In this document: one piece after another, positions 45,025 through 55,769 of the stretch
How positions within the stretch are numbered: the stretch's first letter is position 1
How the letters are laid out: each line of letters opens with the position of its first letter
Origin: Plantago major
Taxonomy: Eukaryota; Streptophyta; Magnoliopsida; Lamiales; Plantaginaceae
DNA length: 64,000 nucleotides
Reading direction: 5' to 3'
Assembly: GCA_026545765.1 (NCBI GenBank)
Contig: JAIFAC010000122.1
Coordinates: forward strand, 1 to 64,000
Notes under the pieces: model-generated
Seen by the model: only the letters and a program-made list of their open reading frames with translations
Told to the model about the DNA's origin: nothing
The model's database searches: none
Translations under genes and position numbers: made by a program

Positions 45025-45675
45025 TGTTCAAACCTCAGGAACAGGATGAAAGGGGATTGGTTCTAACCTTGAAGGAACTGGATTAAGTGAGCTGAAGCGA
45101 AACTCCCTAAGGTGGATTGTGAAGATTAGGCAGATTTTTGGGTTTTAGTACATATTACATGGGATTTAGGGCCGGTTTACGTGGGTTTTAGTACAGAATC
45201 TGTGGTTGCAAGTTTACAGAGAGAGCTTATTTTATCAGATTGCACAGGAACCGTTGATCTTGATCATCCTACGGTTCAGCTTAAATGGTGACGCGGAGGG
45301 AAAGTTAGTTGGCTATTTACAGAAACAGAGCATCAAGTTCGTCTCTTCCGAATTCGTTGCATTTGTTGTGTAATTCGTGTATAAAAGCTTGTATTTCTGT
45401 AAATGATGAGGAGGATCATTCCATTAATCATTCACTTGTGAGTTATAGAGAGAGAATTGATTGAGAAAGCTTATTACTATTGTTGGTGATTGGAAAAGCT
45501 TGATTCTTGTAATCTTTCATTGATTAGTGAATCGTTCTTGTTGTTCTCCGTTGATGTAGGCGAAGCCGAACCACATAAATCTTGTGTTGATTTCTTTACG
45601 CATTCGATTGATTGTAGTTTCATAATTGTCTTTGTTCGATCGTTTATTTGATCGGAATTGTTCGATTGTTCAACA
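45025..45675 (+). repeat. 3' LTR of the Copia remnant
   Basis: Follows a polypurine tract (GAGGAGGGGG at 45,013-45,022). Starts TGTTCAAACCTC and ends GATTGTTCAACA. Near its end GTAGGCGAAGCCGAACCACA is the pattern seen at the end of other plant Copia LTRs, including the LTR near 59.9 kb. There is no partner LTR, so the ends rest on the TG...CA rule. Confidence 0.7.
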
Positions 45676-45961
45676 TCTTCAATGATTTTACGTCATAGAT
45701 GGTATAATTCTAAAACTTAATTTATATAGCTTGAAACAGGGAATTATCTACTTTGTGGTTTGTACTTTATTTTTAAATAAGCCATGGTGCTCTGAGCTCT
45801 AGCTGTCGATCTTGTCCGCTGTGCTCTTTGTGCAGTTATATTAATTTGTGTGGTGTTTGTCATCATAAAACTAAAATTCAGAAAGTAATTGTGCATCTGA
45901 TTCCACAGACTGTTCATTCTACTCTTATGATTTCAATTACTAAACTACTGCTTGCTTCTAG

Positions 45962-47031
45962 GTACGTTTAAGTTGACACTTCAATTCTCGGAGGACTACC
46001 CGAATAAACCTCCAACTGTGCGGTTTATATCCAGAATGTTCCATCCCAACAGTAAGTTATTCTATCGGATGTGTGGTTCTTCTACCCCTCTTTCAAATTA
46101 TATATCCTATTCTAGTGCTGCTTCTATCGTGTGTTTTGAATTGTTAAGCATGGATTTTGACATTTTGTGCTCCAAACCGACCAAAAAAGAAAAGTACAGA
46201 AGAAGTGCTATTGTGGCTGAGAAACCCTATATAAATACATTTATGAGTGTCTATTGTGCCGTCAATAGGGTAAGATAAGTGTGGCTACGTGTTCTTGATC
46301 TGAATCTATTTCTAATAGTTGCATGTTTTCCACATGTGTGTCTGAGGACTAGGGAGATTCTCAAGTCCTGTAGCTCTCTTATTGCCGGGTACCGATAATT
46401 TTGATTAACATTTTACTGTTTTTTGTGCTTCTTCCAATTTTCACTAATATTTTAGTTTGGATAGCAGGTAGTTACTTGCAGTGCCCTCCTTTTTGTGTTC
46501 CTATGAATACTATGCTATTTGTGTAGATTTCCAAGCCTTTCGATGTGCTGTGTAGGGCTGCAGTTCCATTCCTATAACAGTAGTAAATAGTGATGCAAAA
46601 TTTATCATTACGTGTCAGTTTATGAGCTATATATAACTAATCACTAGGTCAAAATTGTTGCTAATAGCCTAATATGCTAACTTTATGATACCCAAATTCT
46701 GTTTGCATAGAGGTAGCTAAAGAATACATAGCACACCATAATTTTCATTATTCCGAGTACGTTTTGAATAACCAAAGAGTTGATAAAATGACTTGTCTTA
46801 ATACGACTGCTCATCTTTTTCTCCCGTGCTTTATTCTGCTCCTGTCAAGTGCTAAAACCCCAAGTTGTCTTTGTGCTCCTTAAATGCAACTTCTGTCTGT
46901 GAAACACCTAGCTAGTTACTTACTTGTGCTTATTTCTTGTCGTTTGATTTTGGTTGATTAGTTTATGCTGATGGAAGTATTTGCTTGGATATCCTGCAAA
47001 ATCAGTGGAGTCAATATATGATGTAGCTCGT
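45962..47031 (+). pseudogene. RAD6-type ubiquitin-conjugating enzyme (UBC2-like), two middle exons
   Basis: Exon 45,962-46,051 reads [20 protein letters not shown] then [10 protein letters not shown], after an AG acceptor and before a GTAAGT donor. Exon 46,962-47,031 completes the codon and reads IYADGSICLDILQNQWS, containing the catalytic Cys (ICLDIL) in its E2 context. One base is then missing (a C of the expected PIYDVA), and similarity ends after about YDVA near 47,031. The match to plant RAD6-type E2 (UBC1/2/3 group, histone H2B monoubiquitination) is very close. The N-terminal exons, including the initiator Met, and the C-terminal exon are absent. The left side is cut by the Copia LTR, the right side by unrelated DNA leading to the next gene. 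Not translatable as an E2. Confidence 0.85.
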
Positions 47032-47246
47032 ATATAGTATGTAACCAGCTAGCTTACCTTCATAAACACATCTAATCTCAATTCATCCATATCCATTTCA
47101 TTCCTCATAAATTCTCAATCGTCATCATCACAAAATCCTTTTTTGTTCTTCCCTTTGCTTTGAGTCACGGTTTTCTTGATTTTCAGCTTGTGATAGAGAA
47201 CAGAGACTCTGTTGCTGTTATGAGAACAACCCACAAGTTAATTTTG

Positions 47247-48492
47247 ATGGATATGGGGCTACTGAAGAAGGGTTTTCTAGACTACACCAAGAAAAGGAAA
47301 GAGTCGGTTCTTTTATTAGGACTATTAGGATTGACATGTTACACTACGTACAGAGTAAATAGCCTTCCTTCTGTTGTTAGGAAGAGGCAAAGATTGTTTA
47401 AACTGTTTGGTGCATTAGTTTCTGTTGCTGAAATGGTGTCTGAATCAGCTGAGGCAATTGGGACTGTCTAAAGATGTTAAGTAGTTTATCAAGTCATATT
47501 CTGATCAAATCACACAGAGTTTTAAGCAGATTTGAAAATCGCTAGCTCGAGCGAGTTTTGAATCTTTGAGTAGGATTACTAGGGCCCTGACTGTTGGAGT
47601 TTTAAGAGGTTATAATCGTGAGGTGATAAAAAGTGGTGGTGGTGGTGGTTCTTTTGGAGGAGAAACCAGGTTTTCGGACTCGGTTATGGATAAGATGTTT
47701 TCGGACACAGGGTCGGGTTTTGCCTCTGTAGTTGTTGGGAGTTTGGCTAGGAATGTAGTTATAGCTTTATATTCGGATACGGATAAGATGCGAAATCTGG
47801 TAAAGTATCTGGCCGGAACAGTCCTAGTTGGATTGAAGTGGCTTGTCAGGATAAGAATAGGGAGATAATCCGAGATTGGATTCGATCATTTGTTGATAAG
47901 GCTGTGACGATGTATTTAGACAAGACGATGGATGTAAACACGTATGATGAGATTTTCGCAGGGTTGGCGAATCCCAAGCATGAACCTAGAGTCAGGGACA
48001 TGTTGGTGAATGTATGCAATGGGGCAGTGAAGACTTACATTAGGACATCTCAACGGGTCGGGGCAGCTAACTCAGACGGGATTCTGAGCTCCGCATACTC
48101 AAAATTCGATTTCAGCGAGAAATCAGGGATTGGGACGAAGTTAATCTCGGCCACATTGCATGGGAAGAAGTTGGTGAACAAGAATCAAGATGGCGGATGG
48201 GTTAACAAAATGTCTTCGACTTTGGCTGTACCGAGCAATAGGAAGTTGATATTGGACATGACAGGGATGTTGGCGTTAAGGCGATTAGGTCATTTCTTGA
48301 ATTTTTGTTAGAAGTTGGCAGAGTCGCAAGAGAAGCGTTGATGTTGTAAACCGGGAGGTGGTCGAGAGAGGCGTCGAAGCCATGCGAAATGTGAGTTGTA
48401 GGTCCTCTGCTGTAGCTACCATCTGTCTTTCCTTGTGTTTGCATACACTGAATGGTCCTTGGATTTTGGCTCCAACTGATATTCAAAGATAA
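47247..48492 (+). pseudogene. PP2-A10-like protein gene, several breaks
   Basis: Resembles plant PHLOEM PROTEIN 2-LIKE A10 proteins along their whole length, single exon. The start is at 47,247 (MDMGLLKKGFLDYTKKRKES), with a hydrophobic segment VLLLGLLGLTCYTTYRV (possible membrane anchor) and LPSVVRKRQRLFKLFGALVS. Frame breaks after AEAIG (near 47,462). The next part contains substitution stops (VK-stop-FIKS, KQI-stop) before SRITRALTVGVLRGYN and GSGFASVVVGSLARNV. A shift near 47,820 precedes VACQDKNREIIRDWIRS and VYLDKTMD-type sequence, NPKHEPRVRDMLVNVCNGAV and STLAVPSNRKLILDMTG. A last shift near 48,262 precedes IRSFLEFLLE and the C-terminus to 48,492. In-frame stops as well as indels indicate a real pseudogene. 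Despite the name, the family lacks a classical lectin assignment that I can confirm. Confidence 0.8.
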
Positions 48493-49538
48493 AGATTCAA
48501 ATTTTTTTCCACTTGGGATCTTGCTTTTTGTGTATCTTGATCTTGATATGTCTATCAATTTTGTATATATTGATGCAAGTTGGTAATAAAATTTGTAACA
48601 TTGATATATACCCTTACCATGTTGACATTGTGGCATGTTTTTATCAAGCTATATTCTTACTTTTAAAAGTTTGTAGAGAATGGAACATTAATGTGACAGC
48701 TGCAAAATATATAAAGATTTGCTAGAAATGATGAAAGCATTCTAAAAGTTTGCCACATTCCAAAAGCATTAGCCGTTTTTGATGTGGCCAAGAATGAAGA
48801 AATGAAGATAGGTGTTGATCCTGTACTAATGAGTGATGGCCAAAAAAGCCAATTTTCTACATCAATCACAATATTTATTATCCTTGTTATAATCTCTCAA
48901 CTGTCAACAACCCTCACCAAGATCAACTAATGGTTTAATTCTTCAAAAACGTTGCAGTTACAGAACTGTAACGCTCTACTAGCTGAAGTTGTATTTACAA
49001 ATGTAAGTTCCCGCGTCGTATACGCTCCAATTCGTGCGAGTGTAGACGCTATGTTTAGAGCGCAAAATTTGAAATTGAATCTAACGTTGAAGTCGCGCAG
49101 CTGCAGCTTATGCAACTAATTTAGTAGCTAAATCGTATGTTCAATAGACTTTCTCATGCTGAGTCTTACTAACCTAGATACTTCTCTAGGTAAGTTTAAG
49201 TCATCGTGATGTTATATTGCTCGGTATCTATCTCTGTGTGTATACTTGTTCTTATATTAATACGTTGGGAACTCGCACCTGGAATGTAACAATACTTGAA
49301 CAAATCTACAAGAAAAGGAGAGTAATTTGTTTCTAAGACTTCACTGATAAAAATCAGGTAACCAAACATAATTTAGTACTAGTATTTCTTGCAGTACTCA
49401 ACACTGTAAAAAACATGACATGTGCAAACTAGTACCATAACAGGGATTAGAAACATTATGAGTTGTTAAAACTTAGAACATAAAACTAATACTATTAGCT
49501 TTTACATGGATTTTCCGTCTTTTTAGGCAGTTTTGTCT
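48493..49538. other. Intergenic DNA between PP2-A10-like and phytosulfokine genes
   Basis: No gene supported. The region holds the 3' flank of the PP2-A10-like copy and, on the other strand, of the phytosulfokine gene. Short frames at 48,513-49,115 have no recognisable motif. Confidence 0.5.
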
Positions 49539-49860
49539 TCATGGTTTCTGTTTTTGGGTGTAAATGTAGTCAAGATGAGCAATAAGAGTCCTCCTCATCA
49601 AGCACTCTTCTTCACCAATTCCATTACATCCATCTTCATCAGCTTTCACCTATAAACACATGTAAACAACAAAAAATCAGTTCTTAAGTTACAAAACCAT
49701 GAAATGGAATGTTCCACCTCTATACCAAGAATCAAACATGTATGACTAACCTCGTACTTAGGTTGTGCCTTATCGTGAAGAGCGGTTCTGGACGGGCGGA
49801 GGAGCATAGAGTGAAGCAGAGGAGGAGTGCCACGAGCAAAAGGGCAGTGGATTTAGCCAT
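49539..49860 (-). CDS. PSK: Phytosulfokine precursor (two exons, one suspect base)
   Basis: Encodes the precursor of the sulphated pentapeptide hormone phytosulfokine. Exon 1 starts at the ATG 49,860: [19 protein letters not shown] is a clear signal peptide, followed by SSARPEP, and a GT donor at 49,750. Exon 2 (49,649-49,539) begins at an AG acceptor and reads [20 protein letters not shown] then [16 protein letters not shown] and a stop. YIYTQ is the hormone; the Asp before it supports tyrosine sulphation; C...[12 protein letters not shown] is the conserved PSK prodomain. As written, the exon 1 frame does not join exon 2. One indel between RPEP and the donor would give QPKYE-VKADEDG, a perfect join, so the break is a single base. 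Known role: secreted, sulphated, processed by subtilases, perceived by PSKR receptor kinases to promote growth. Confidence 0.88.
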
Positions 49861-49925
49861 TTTTCTGATTTTGTTGTATGCTTTGGTGATGAGTGTGATG
49901 GAGAGAGAGCAAGAAATGGTGTGGG

Positions 49926-49933
49926 CTTTTATA
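49926..49933 (-). promoter_or_regulatory. TATA box of the phytosulfokine gene
   Basis: TATAAAAG on the minus strand, 66 bases upstream of the start codon at 49,860, in the context CTCCCCTATAAAAGCCC. A canonical plant TATA box placed so that the leader would be about 35-40 bases. Confidence 0.75.
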
Positions 49934-49989
49934 GGGGAGAGTAGGCGGTGTGAACTTATGAAGAGTAAAAGTGTGACTTTCAATTTAAG

Positions 49990-51820
49990 GCAGTGTGATG
50001 ACGATGTTGCATTTATGTTATAACAATGGTACTAGCATACTCTCGTAGTCTCGCTAATAATGTGTCGTGGGAGTTTCTATGTCAGTCAGATTACTTGTAA
50101 AACTTTTTTAAGATTCGTGATATAATATGTTTTAAATAATGTTTTTCGGATATAATTATAATTAATTTGTATTCAAAGTAGAATCAAAAGGTCAACCAAT
50201 ACATTAGTGGGACATCAATAGTAAATTGAATTTAATGTTAACTGCACCAACTTAAATTCAAGAGGTAAGCTTTGATACCAGGTGGAATTTTTATGCAGTA
50301 CTGTAATATTTCAGGGTTCTTGACATAGACTGGGAAGTAACATATTTGTGTTCTTATTAAGTGTTATTTTACTTATATCACACGTATAAAACTTGTCACA
50401 CGTATATAAGTTCACTATCATTTTATGCATTTTAGAATTTTGTCTTCTTAAACATTGAATTAGTGAATTAATTAGCGATGTAGTATGCCGACGAATTGAT
50501 AATTGATATTGATGTAATGCTATAAGTTCATCGCATATGACCATACAAATTAGATTACATGAATGAATATGATATGTGAACCAATTACACAGGATTTATG
50601 AGACATACAAAATAAACTCATTTAGAAGTAACATTTTTATCGGAAGATTGATTGGTGTACATAAAATTATTTATATGATAACTAAACTTATCAACTTGTA
50701 AATATTTAAAAATGATAGATATTCATAGTATACTATGTGTTCGCATTCGATAAAACAAACTGAATTACACCATATAAACTCAATCCATATATCTTCAACT
50801 TGCTTACTACACAACCAATATGACAATCAAAGTGATAGGAATCTGAGTTGAAAATAGAATGTGTAGGCAAAAGATATGCACAAGGCCGGAAGAAATTTGA
50901 ATGGGGTCATTTCTGAAAAAGAAATGTTGACAATTGTGCTAAAAGGAATTCGAGTGTTAGCTTTTGATTTGGGCCCGAAACAGAGAAAGGTTGCATAGTC
51001 CAACTTCTGGTGGCCCAATTTTGTGTCTCCTTGCTTGACATTCCACTGTTTTGTGATACATGTTATGTTGAATTGCTCATCGGGAGGACTCAGACTCTGT
51101 TCTCTTCAACTGAATATTTTCGATTCGATTATAACAGTTATATTTTATCTACAATTGATTGATTCGATTGATTTAGAAAATTGCGATTGAAGAAACGAGC
51201 CTCATTTGTCAAAAACATAGGCATATTTCATTATTTTCAGCCACATAAGCTTAATCTTAAGATACGTTTGCTAGCATGACTGCAAACTTAATGATGGATA
51301 TATAGACACATTTTAATATAATATAAATTCATATCAATTTATATTTAATAGGCATGTTGACATTTGTAATCATGGATTAAAATACGTAACCAGGAGTACA
51401 TGTGAAAGAAGTAGATTGGGTCAATTATATGCCGGCCCGGTGTATAAGCTTCAAATCAAGACAAATATATAGTAAGAGCCACAAGTCATATTTATTGGAC
51501 AATAGCTCTCACCTTATGAAACTTATCTTATCTTCTTCGTTTGAAACAGGCTAAGCGAATTGTAGTATAAAATAACTAAGTTAAAGCGAATTGAGGCGAA
51601 CTAAATGGATAAAACTTGGCGAGGCGAATTAGTTTGCGAGACGAAAAGCAGGCCTTACTCGAAATAAATTTTATTCCGGCAGGTCAAAATTTATAAAAAT
51701 AGAAAACAATTATAAGAGATAGCAATGAGTAACATGAATGTTAATTCATAATCTACCATGTTTAAATTATTCTGGACGGGTTAGCTTTAGTTTGAAATCT
51801 TTAAATGAACACTTCATTTT
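49990..51820. other. Intergenic DNA upstream of the phytosulfokine gene
   Basis: No gene supported. It contains a piece of a dispersed repeat near 51,120-51,200 shared with 40,450-40,540. The stretch 51,755-51,820 (ACCATGTTTAAATT, TTCTGGACGGG, GAAATCTTTAAAT) recurs at 52,376-52,440. Confidence 0.45.
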
Positions 51821-52237
51821 TTTATTTTTATTTTTGATCATCAAACTATTAATTTTCATATCACCCATAAATCAGGAAAACGTACAAGAAGAAACGAAAA
51901 AGAACCTAACGAACTGCGCAACGAGCTAGTTTATGAGCTAGCGAATTATCATCACGCGGTATAAACTCTAATCTAAAGAAAATAAAAGAACAAACTAAAG
52001 TCTTAGCGATACGCCAACAGGGGCCAATAACTGAAAAATCAAAGTCTGAATAATTAAACAGCTTAACAATAGAAAGACAGTCAGAGAACATCTGGACCCG
52101 CTCCCATCTTTGTAAAACTGCCCAATGAACCGCCGCACGTATAGCATAAGCCTCGGCACTCGGTGAAGCTAAAGGTTGATCAAACACTTCATGTCACTTA
52201 GCAAATAAACCATCATGCATCCACCCCATAACAAACT
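51821..52237 (-). pseudogene. RNase H-like (RVT_3) remnant of a LINE
   Basis: A minus-strand frame reads VFDQPLASPSAEAYAIRAAV, then HWAVLQRWERVQMFSDCL and, near the end, FIPRDDNSLAHKLARCAVR, the order seen in RVT_3 RNase H domains at the C-terminus of plant LINE polyproteins (SAEA..AA, SD.., R..N..AH.LA). The upstream part (GWMHDGLFAK near 52,220) is interrupted by a stop. The + strand T-rich run at 51,820-51,845 is the expected A-rich tail of a minus-strand LINE. No reverse transcriptase domain remains: 5' truncated. Confidence 0.7.
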
Positions 52238-52239
52238 TC

Positions 52240-52555
52240 ATTGGATACACGATTTTTTTCAAGTTAGACCACAACAAGATTATCATTTATCTACTGACCC
52301 ACCCATATGCTCTACACACTATCCATGGCATAAAATTCGTCACTCCAAAGCTATTTTTTTATTGTCATAAATGGTACCATGTTTAAATTGTTCTGGACGG
52401 GCCGGTTAACTTTATTTTGAAATCTTTAAATCAAAACTCCATTTGATATACGACCGGGTACATTTTTTCAAGTTAAACTACAACAAGATTGTCATTTATC
52501 TACCGATCCACTCATCACCCATATGCTCTTCACACTATCCATGGCAGAAAATGCT
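52240..52555 (+). repeat. Direct repeat about 215 bp apart
   Basis: 52,255-52,335 (TTTTTTTCAAGTTAGACCAC, ATCATTTATCTACTGA, CACACTATCCATGGCA) recurs at 52,468-52,550 with few changes. No coding content. Confidence 0.7.
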
Positions 52556-52564
52556 AACCGTAGA

Positions 52565-53200
52565 TGTTACAACTGATAGAACCAAGTTAAAACGAGGAAC
52601 CTATAAATTAACCAAGAGATAAGTGATATGTCTTTTAAGTTTCAACCATTTTTCGAGCTCAATCATCAATACGTTTAAATGCCAAACAATACAAAGATCA
52701 ACGAACAATCAAAATCAATCGAGTAAAATTCCAAATCAAACGAAGAACCCTAAAAACACGAAGAACATAAATCAACAGTAATCAACAACATATACGTTAG
52801 CGGGCAATTCCCTCTTGCGGAGGGCTAACACAAGAGATTCTTCACTCAATCGATCAAGAAAGATACAAACTATCAAGCTTTTCTCCTCAACCACTAACAA
52901 TGGTGAACAGAGATGCTCTAGTTATGATTCTACTCTCTTCAGATGATTATTGGTTCACAGAGAATGATGTGAAGTAATGATAACTGCTACAAATTACATT
53001 ATCAATCTATTTATAGCTAACTGAGCTGAGAAGAAAGCAAACGGAAGTTAGTTGCGAAAACAGAGCTAACTAACTAACTCTCCCTCGTCATCCATTTGAA
53101 TCTGAGCCGTTGGATTAGCCACGTGTACGACTACTGAACGAACTGGCAAATGAACTAGAAACAGACTGAACTAAGCCGGATTTGAGCTACACTTCTCACA
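52565..53200 (-). repeat. 3' LTR of the minus-strand Copia remnant
   Basis: Read on the minus strand it starts TGTGAGAAGTGTAGC at 53,200, right after AAGGTGGAGAAT (polypurine tract), and ends ATCAGTTGTAACA at 52,565. There is no partner copy to test the ends. Its internal GAAGAATCTCTTGTGTTAGC stretch lies where plant Copia LTRs carry a similar end motif. Confidence 0.7.
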
Positions 53201-53284
53201 ATTCTCCACCTTAGATCAAATTCCTTGCACCTCAACTATCCCTTAATAGGTTAGGATAGATCCCCTTATGTCACCAGTGTAAGA

Positions 53285-54974
53285 TTACACCTGAATCACT
53301 CCATTGAACTTGTTAATCAAAGCACAACAAAGTTCAAACTTGGCTGATGGAACTGACTTTGTTAAAGCATCTGCAGGATTCTTCAAAGTAGAAATCTTAG
53401 CAACCTTAACAATCTTCTTCTCCACTATGTCTCTGATAAAATGAAACTTAACATCAATATGTTTAGTTCTCTCATGATACATCTGATGCTTAACCAAATG
53501 TATAGCACTTTGAGAATCCATACACTCCAATCTCCCCTTGATCAATGCCAAATTCCCTGACAATGCCTTGTAACCATAAAGCTTCTTTAATAGCTTCTGT
53601 TAAAGCCATAAACTCTGCCTTAGTTGTTGAAAGAGCCACCACAGGTTGTTGTACAGCCTTCCAACTTATTGCAGTACCAAATAGTGTAAACACATAACCT
53701 GTGAGAGACTTTCTATTGTCTTGATTAGCAGCAAAATCGGAATCAACATAACCAATTAAAGCTTGATCTCTTGTAAATCCTTTCTCAAACTTTAAACCAT
53801 AATGAGTAGTTCCTTTCAGGTACCTCAGAATCCATTTCTGACTTCGATGAGTTTTACGGCTGACTCGTATACACTCACTACACTCATTGAATGAGCAAGA
53901 TCTGGCCTGCAACAGACCATAGTGTACATTAAACTACCTACAGCACTTGCATATGGTACTTGAGACATATACTTCCAATCTACAACACTTGTAGGACATT
54001 GTTTAAGAGATATCTTGTCATGATTTCCCAGGTGTGACTAGGCTCAGCTGTATGCATATAGAATCTTGATAACACCTTAAAACTCCATGCTTCATGTCTC
54101 TATTAATATCCATACCCAAAATCCTTCTAGCTTGACCAAGATCCTTCATATCAAACTCTGACTTCAACATCACTTTAGTCTTGTTAACATCAGTCATTGA
54201 ATTACCAGCTAGTAGCATATCATCCACATACAGAAGCAGAAAAATTATGCTACTTGAAGAAGCTTGCAGAAAATACACACAGCTGTCATATTGACTTCTC
54301 TGAAAACCAGCACCAATTACATAACTGTCAAACCTCGTATACCATTGCCTTGGACTCTGCTTGAGACCATATAAAGATTTTTCCAACAAGCAAACTTTAT
54401 TATGATCATTATCAAACATCAGACCTTCAGGTATAGACATATATATCTTCTCTTCAAGTTTACCATGTAAGAAGGCAGTTTTAACATCAAGTTGTTGCAA
54501 TGTAAGATCATATTGAGCAACTAAGGATAAAAGTAACCTGATAGAGCAATGTTTCACAACATGTGAGAAAATCTCATTAAAATCAATGCCTTCTCTTTGA
54601 GTGAAGCCTCTAGCCACTAATCTGGCTTTATATCTGATTTGCTCTCCCTTCTCAGATGTATCCACCTTCTTGTAAATCCACTTCCAGCTGACTGTCTTTA
54701 CTCCTTTAGGTTTTTCAATAATGCTCCAAGTCTTGTTTTTATCAAGAGACATCAATTCTTCTTGCATGGCTACCAACCACTTCTCTTTCTCATAACATGA
54801 AATTGCTTCTCTATAATTAACTGGCTCATGAGATTCAATATCTTGTGCTACATGCAAAGCATAAGCTACCATATTTGACCAACCAAATCTAACTGAATGT
54901 TTTCCTGCATCAGATCTCTTATGCCTATCTTTAGCTAATCCCCATGACCTCATGTAATCTCTATTAAAATGCAT
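53285..54974 (-). pseudogene. Copia RT/RNase H remnant with intact YVDD box
   Basis: The frame 54,974-54,018 covers 318 codons: a linker, then WKWIYKKVDTSEKGEQ, ARLVARGFTQREGIDFNEIF, QQLDVKTAFLHGKLEEKIYM, KSLYGLKQSPRQWYTRFDS and the catalytic LLLYVDDMLLAGN. SEFDMKDLGQARRILGMDI follows, and the frame is lost near 54,060. RNase H pieces follow in other frames: YVDSDFAANQDNRKSLTG, AISWKAVQQPVVALSTTKAE, HERTKHIDVKFHFIRDIVEK and KNPADALTKSVPSAKFELCC, ending at 53,285. The RT catalytic residues are intact, but the polyprotein is broken at about 53,530, 53,880 and 54,060 and lacks its N-terminal half. Confidence 0.88.
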
Positions 54975-55166
54975 TTCTGGAGTTCTTGCATGTGAATTTG
55001 CCTCTGGATTCTCTGAATTCTCTGTATCATTTTTTGTGACCTCATTTTATGTGATCTCATTCACATGATACTCATCGTTATCTCCACCTGTATCATGTGA
55101 AAAATCAATTTCAGTTGCATTTGTGTGAGAATCATTTATATCAGGCTCCACCTCAAGTGAATCTTT

Positions 55167-55600
55167 TTATTATTCATCTACCATCTTTATTATTATTTAT
55201 CTTACAATCTATTTATTTTATTCTATATCTTTTCTTTATTCGTTTTTCTTAAAACTTATGTCAGGGTAACGTTGGAACCTTTGTAACCATGCATGTTTAA
55301 GAAACATTCAGGTGAATATATAGATATCGAACATAAATTTTGCGTCAAGAATTTATTTCAGACAACCTATTTTCCTCCTTGCCACGAGTTGTACCACAGG
55401 TGACCGGGCCCAATTTTTTCACCGTGTGATGACTAGTATAGCTGTTTCGATGACGAATTCATTTTTAAATGTGTTTGAAGCACAATATTGTAAGTACGCT
55501 GTGTGTTCCAAAGGATCCGAATTAGTTTAAATTGAATCTAATCACGTTTTAATACAAGTCTGAGAGTGTTCAACTTTAGTTTCTTGTTTTTTTAAGCAAT
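55167..55600. other. Non-coding flank of the Copia remnant
   Basis: AT-rich, no gene or repeat recognised. Confidence 0.4.
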
Positions 55601-55769
55601 AAATATTCTATTCACCAACGGTTGTTAAACTAGCGGTAAGGACTTGAGTTCGACAGCGAGTCTCGGTTGGCGCTGGATGTAAAACCACCCTGACGAGCCC
55701 CTCAAAAAGGTAGATGGATTAATCGCGTATGGCGGATCTGGGTGAAATTAAAAGAAAAAGAAAATATTC
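55601..55769 (+). mobile_element. tRNA-derived SINE
   Basis: AAATATTC is repeated at 55,601-55,608 and 55,762-55,769. Between them lies an A-box-like ACTAGCGGTAAGG, then a B-box-like GAGTTCGACAGC about 13 bases on, a GTTGGCGCTGGATGT body and an A-rich tail (TTAAAAGAAAAAGAA). The order of promoter boxes, tail and duplication is that of a plant SINE. The boxes are closer than in an intact tRNA head, so the 5' end may be rearranged. Confidence 0.65.

Larger units (their letters stand above)
42693..45675 (+). mobile_element. Ty1/Copia retrotransposon remnant, 5' part lost
   Basis: Carries the end of integrase, the RT/RNase H region, polypurine tract and a single 3' LTR. The 5' LTR, gag, protease and integrase core are absent; the left edge abuts the truncated GTPase gene. 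It is of the same lineage as the minus-strand element at 52.6-55.2 kb, from near-identical RT and RNase H words (KSLYGLKQSPRQWY, TKHIDVK..F.RDIVEK). Confidence 0.85.
52565..55166 (-). mobile_element. Ty1/Copia retrotransposon remnant, minus strand, 5' part lost
   Basis: Holds, in minus-strand order, a linker, RT, RNase H, polypurine-like tract and one LTR. The left part of the polyprotein (gag, protease, integrase) and the 5' LTR are missing; the sequence breaks off near 55,166 in an acidic linker. Same lineage as the element at 42.7-45.7 kb, but with a better kept RT. Confidence 0.85.

Noticed and set aside
47838..48311. A separate 157-residue gene
   Set aside because: Its sequence continues the PP2-A10-like pseudogene from the preceding frame after a frameshift, so it is not a separate gene.
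52178..52190. AACACTTCAT as right target duplication of the RVT_3 LINE remnant (matching 51,807-51,817)
   Set aside because: RNase H-like coding similarity continues past 52,190 to about 52,237, so the match falls inside the element and is probably chance.
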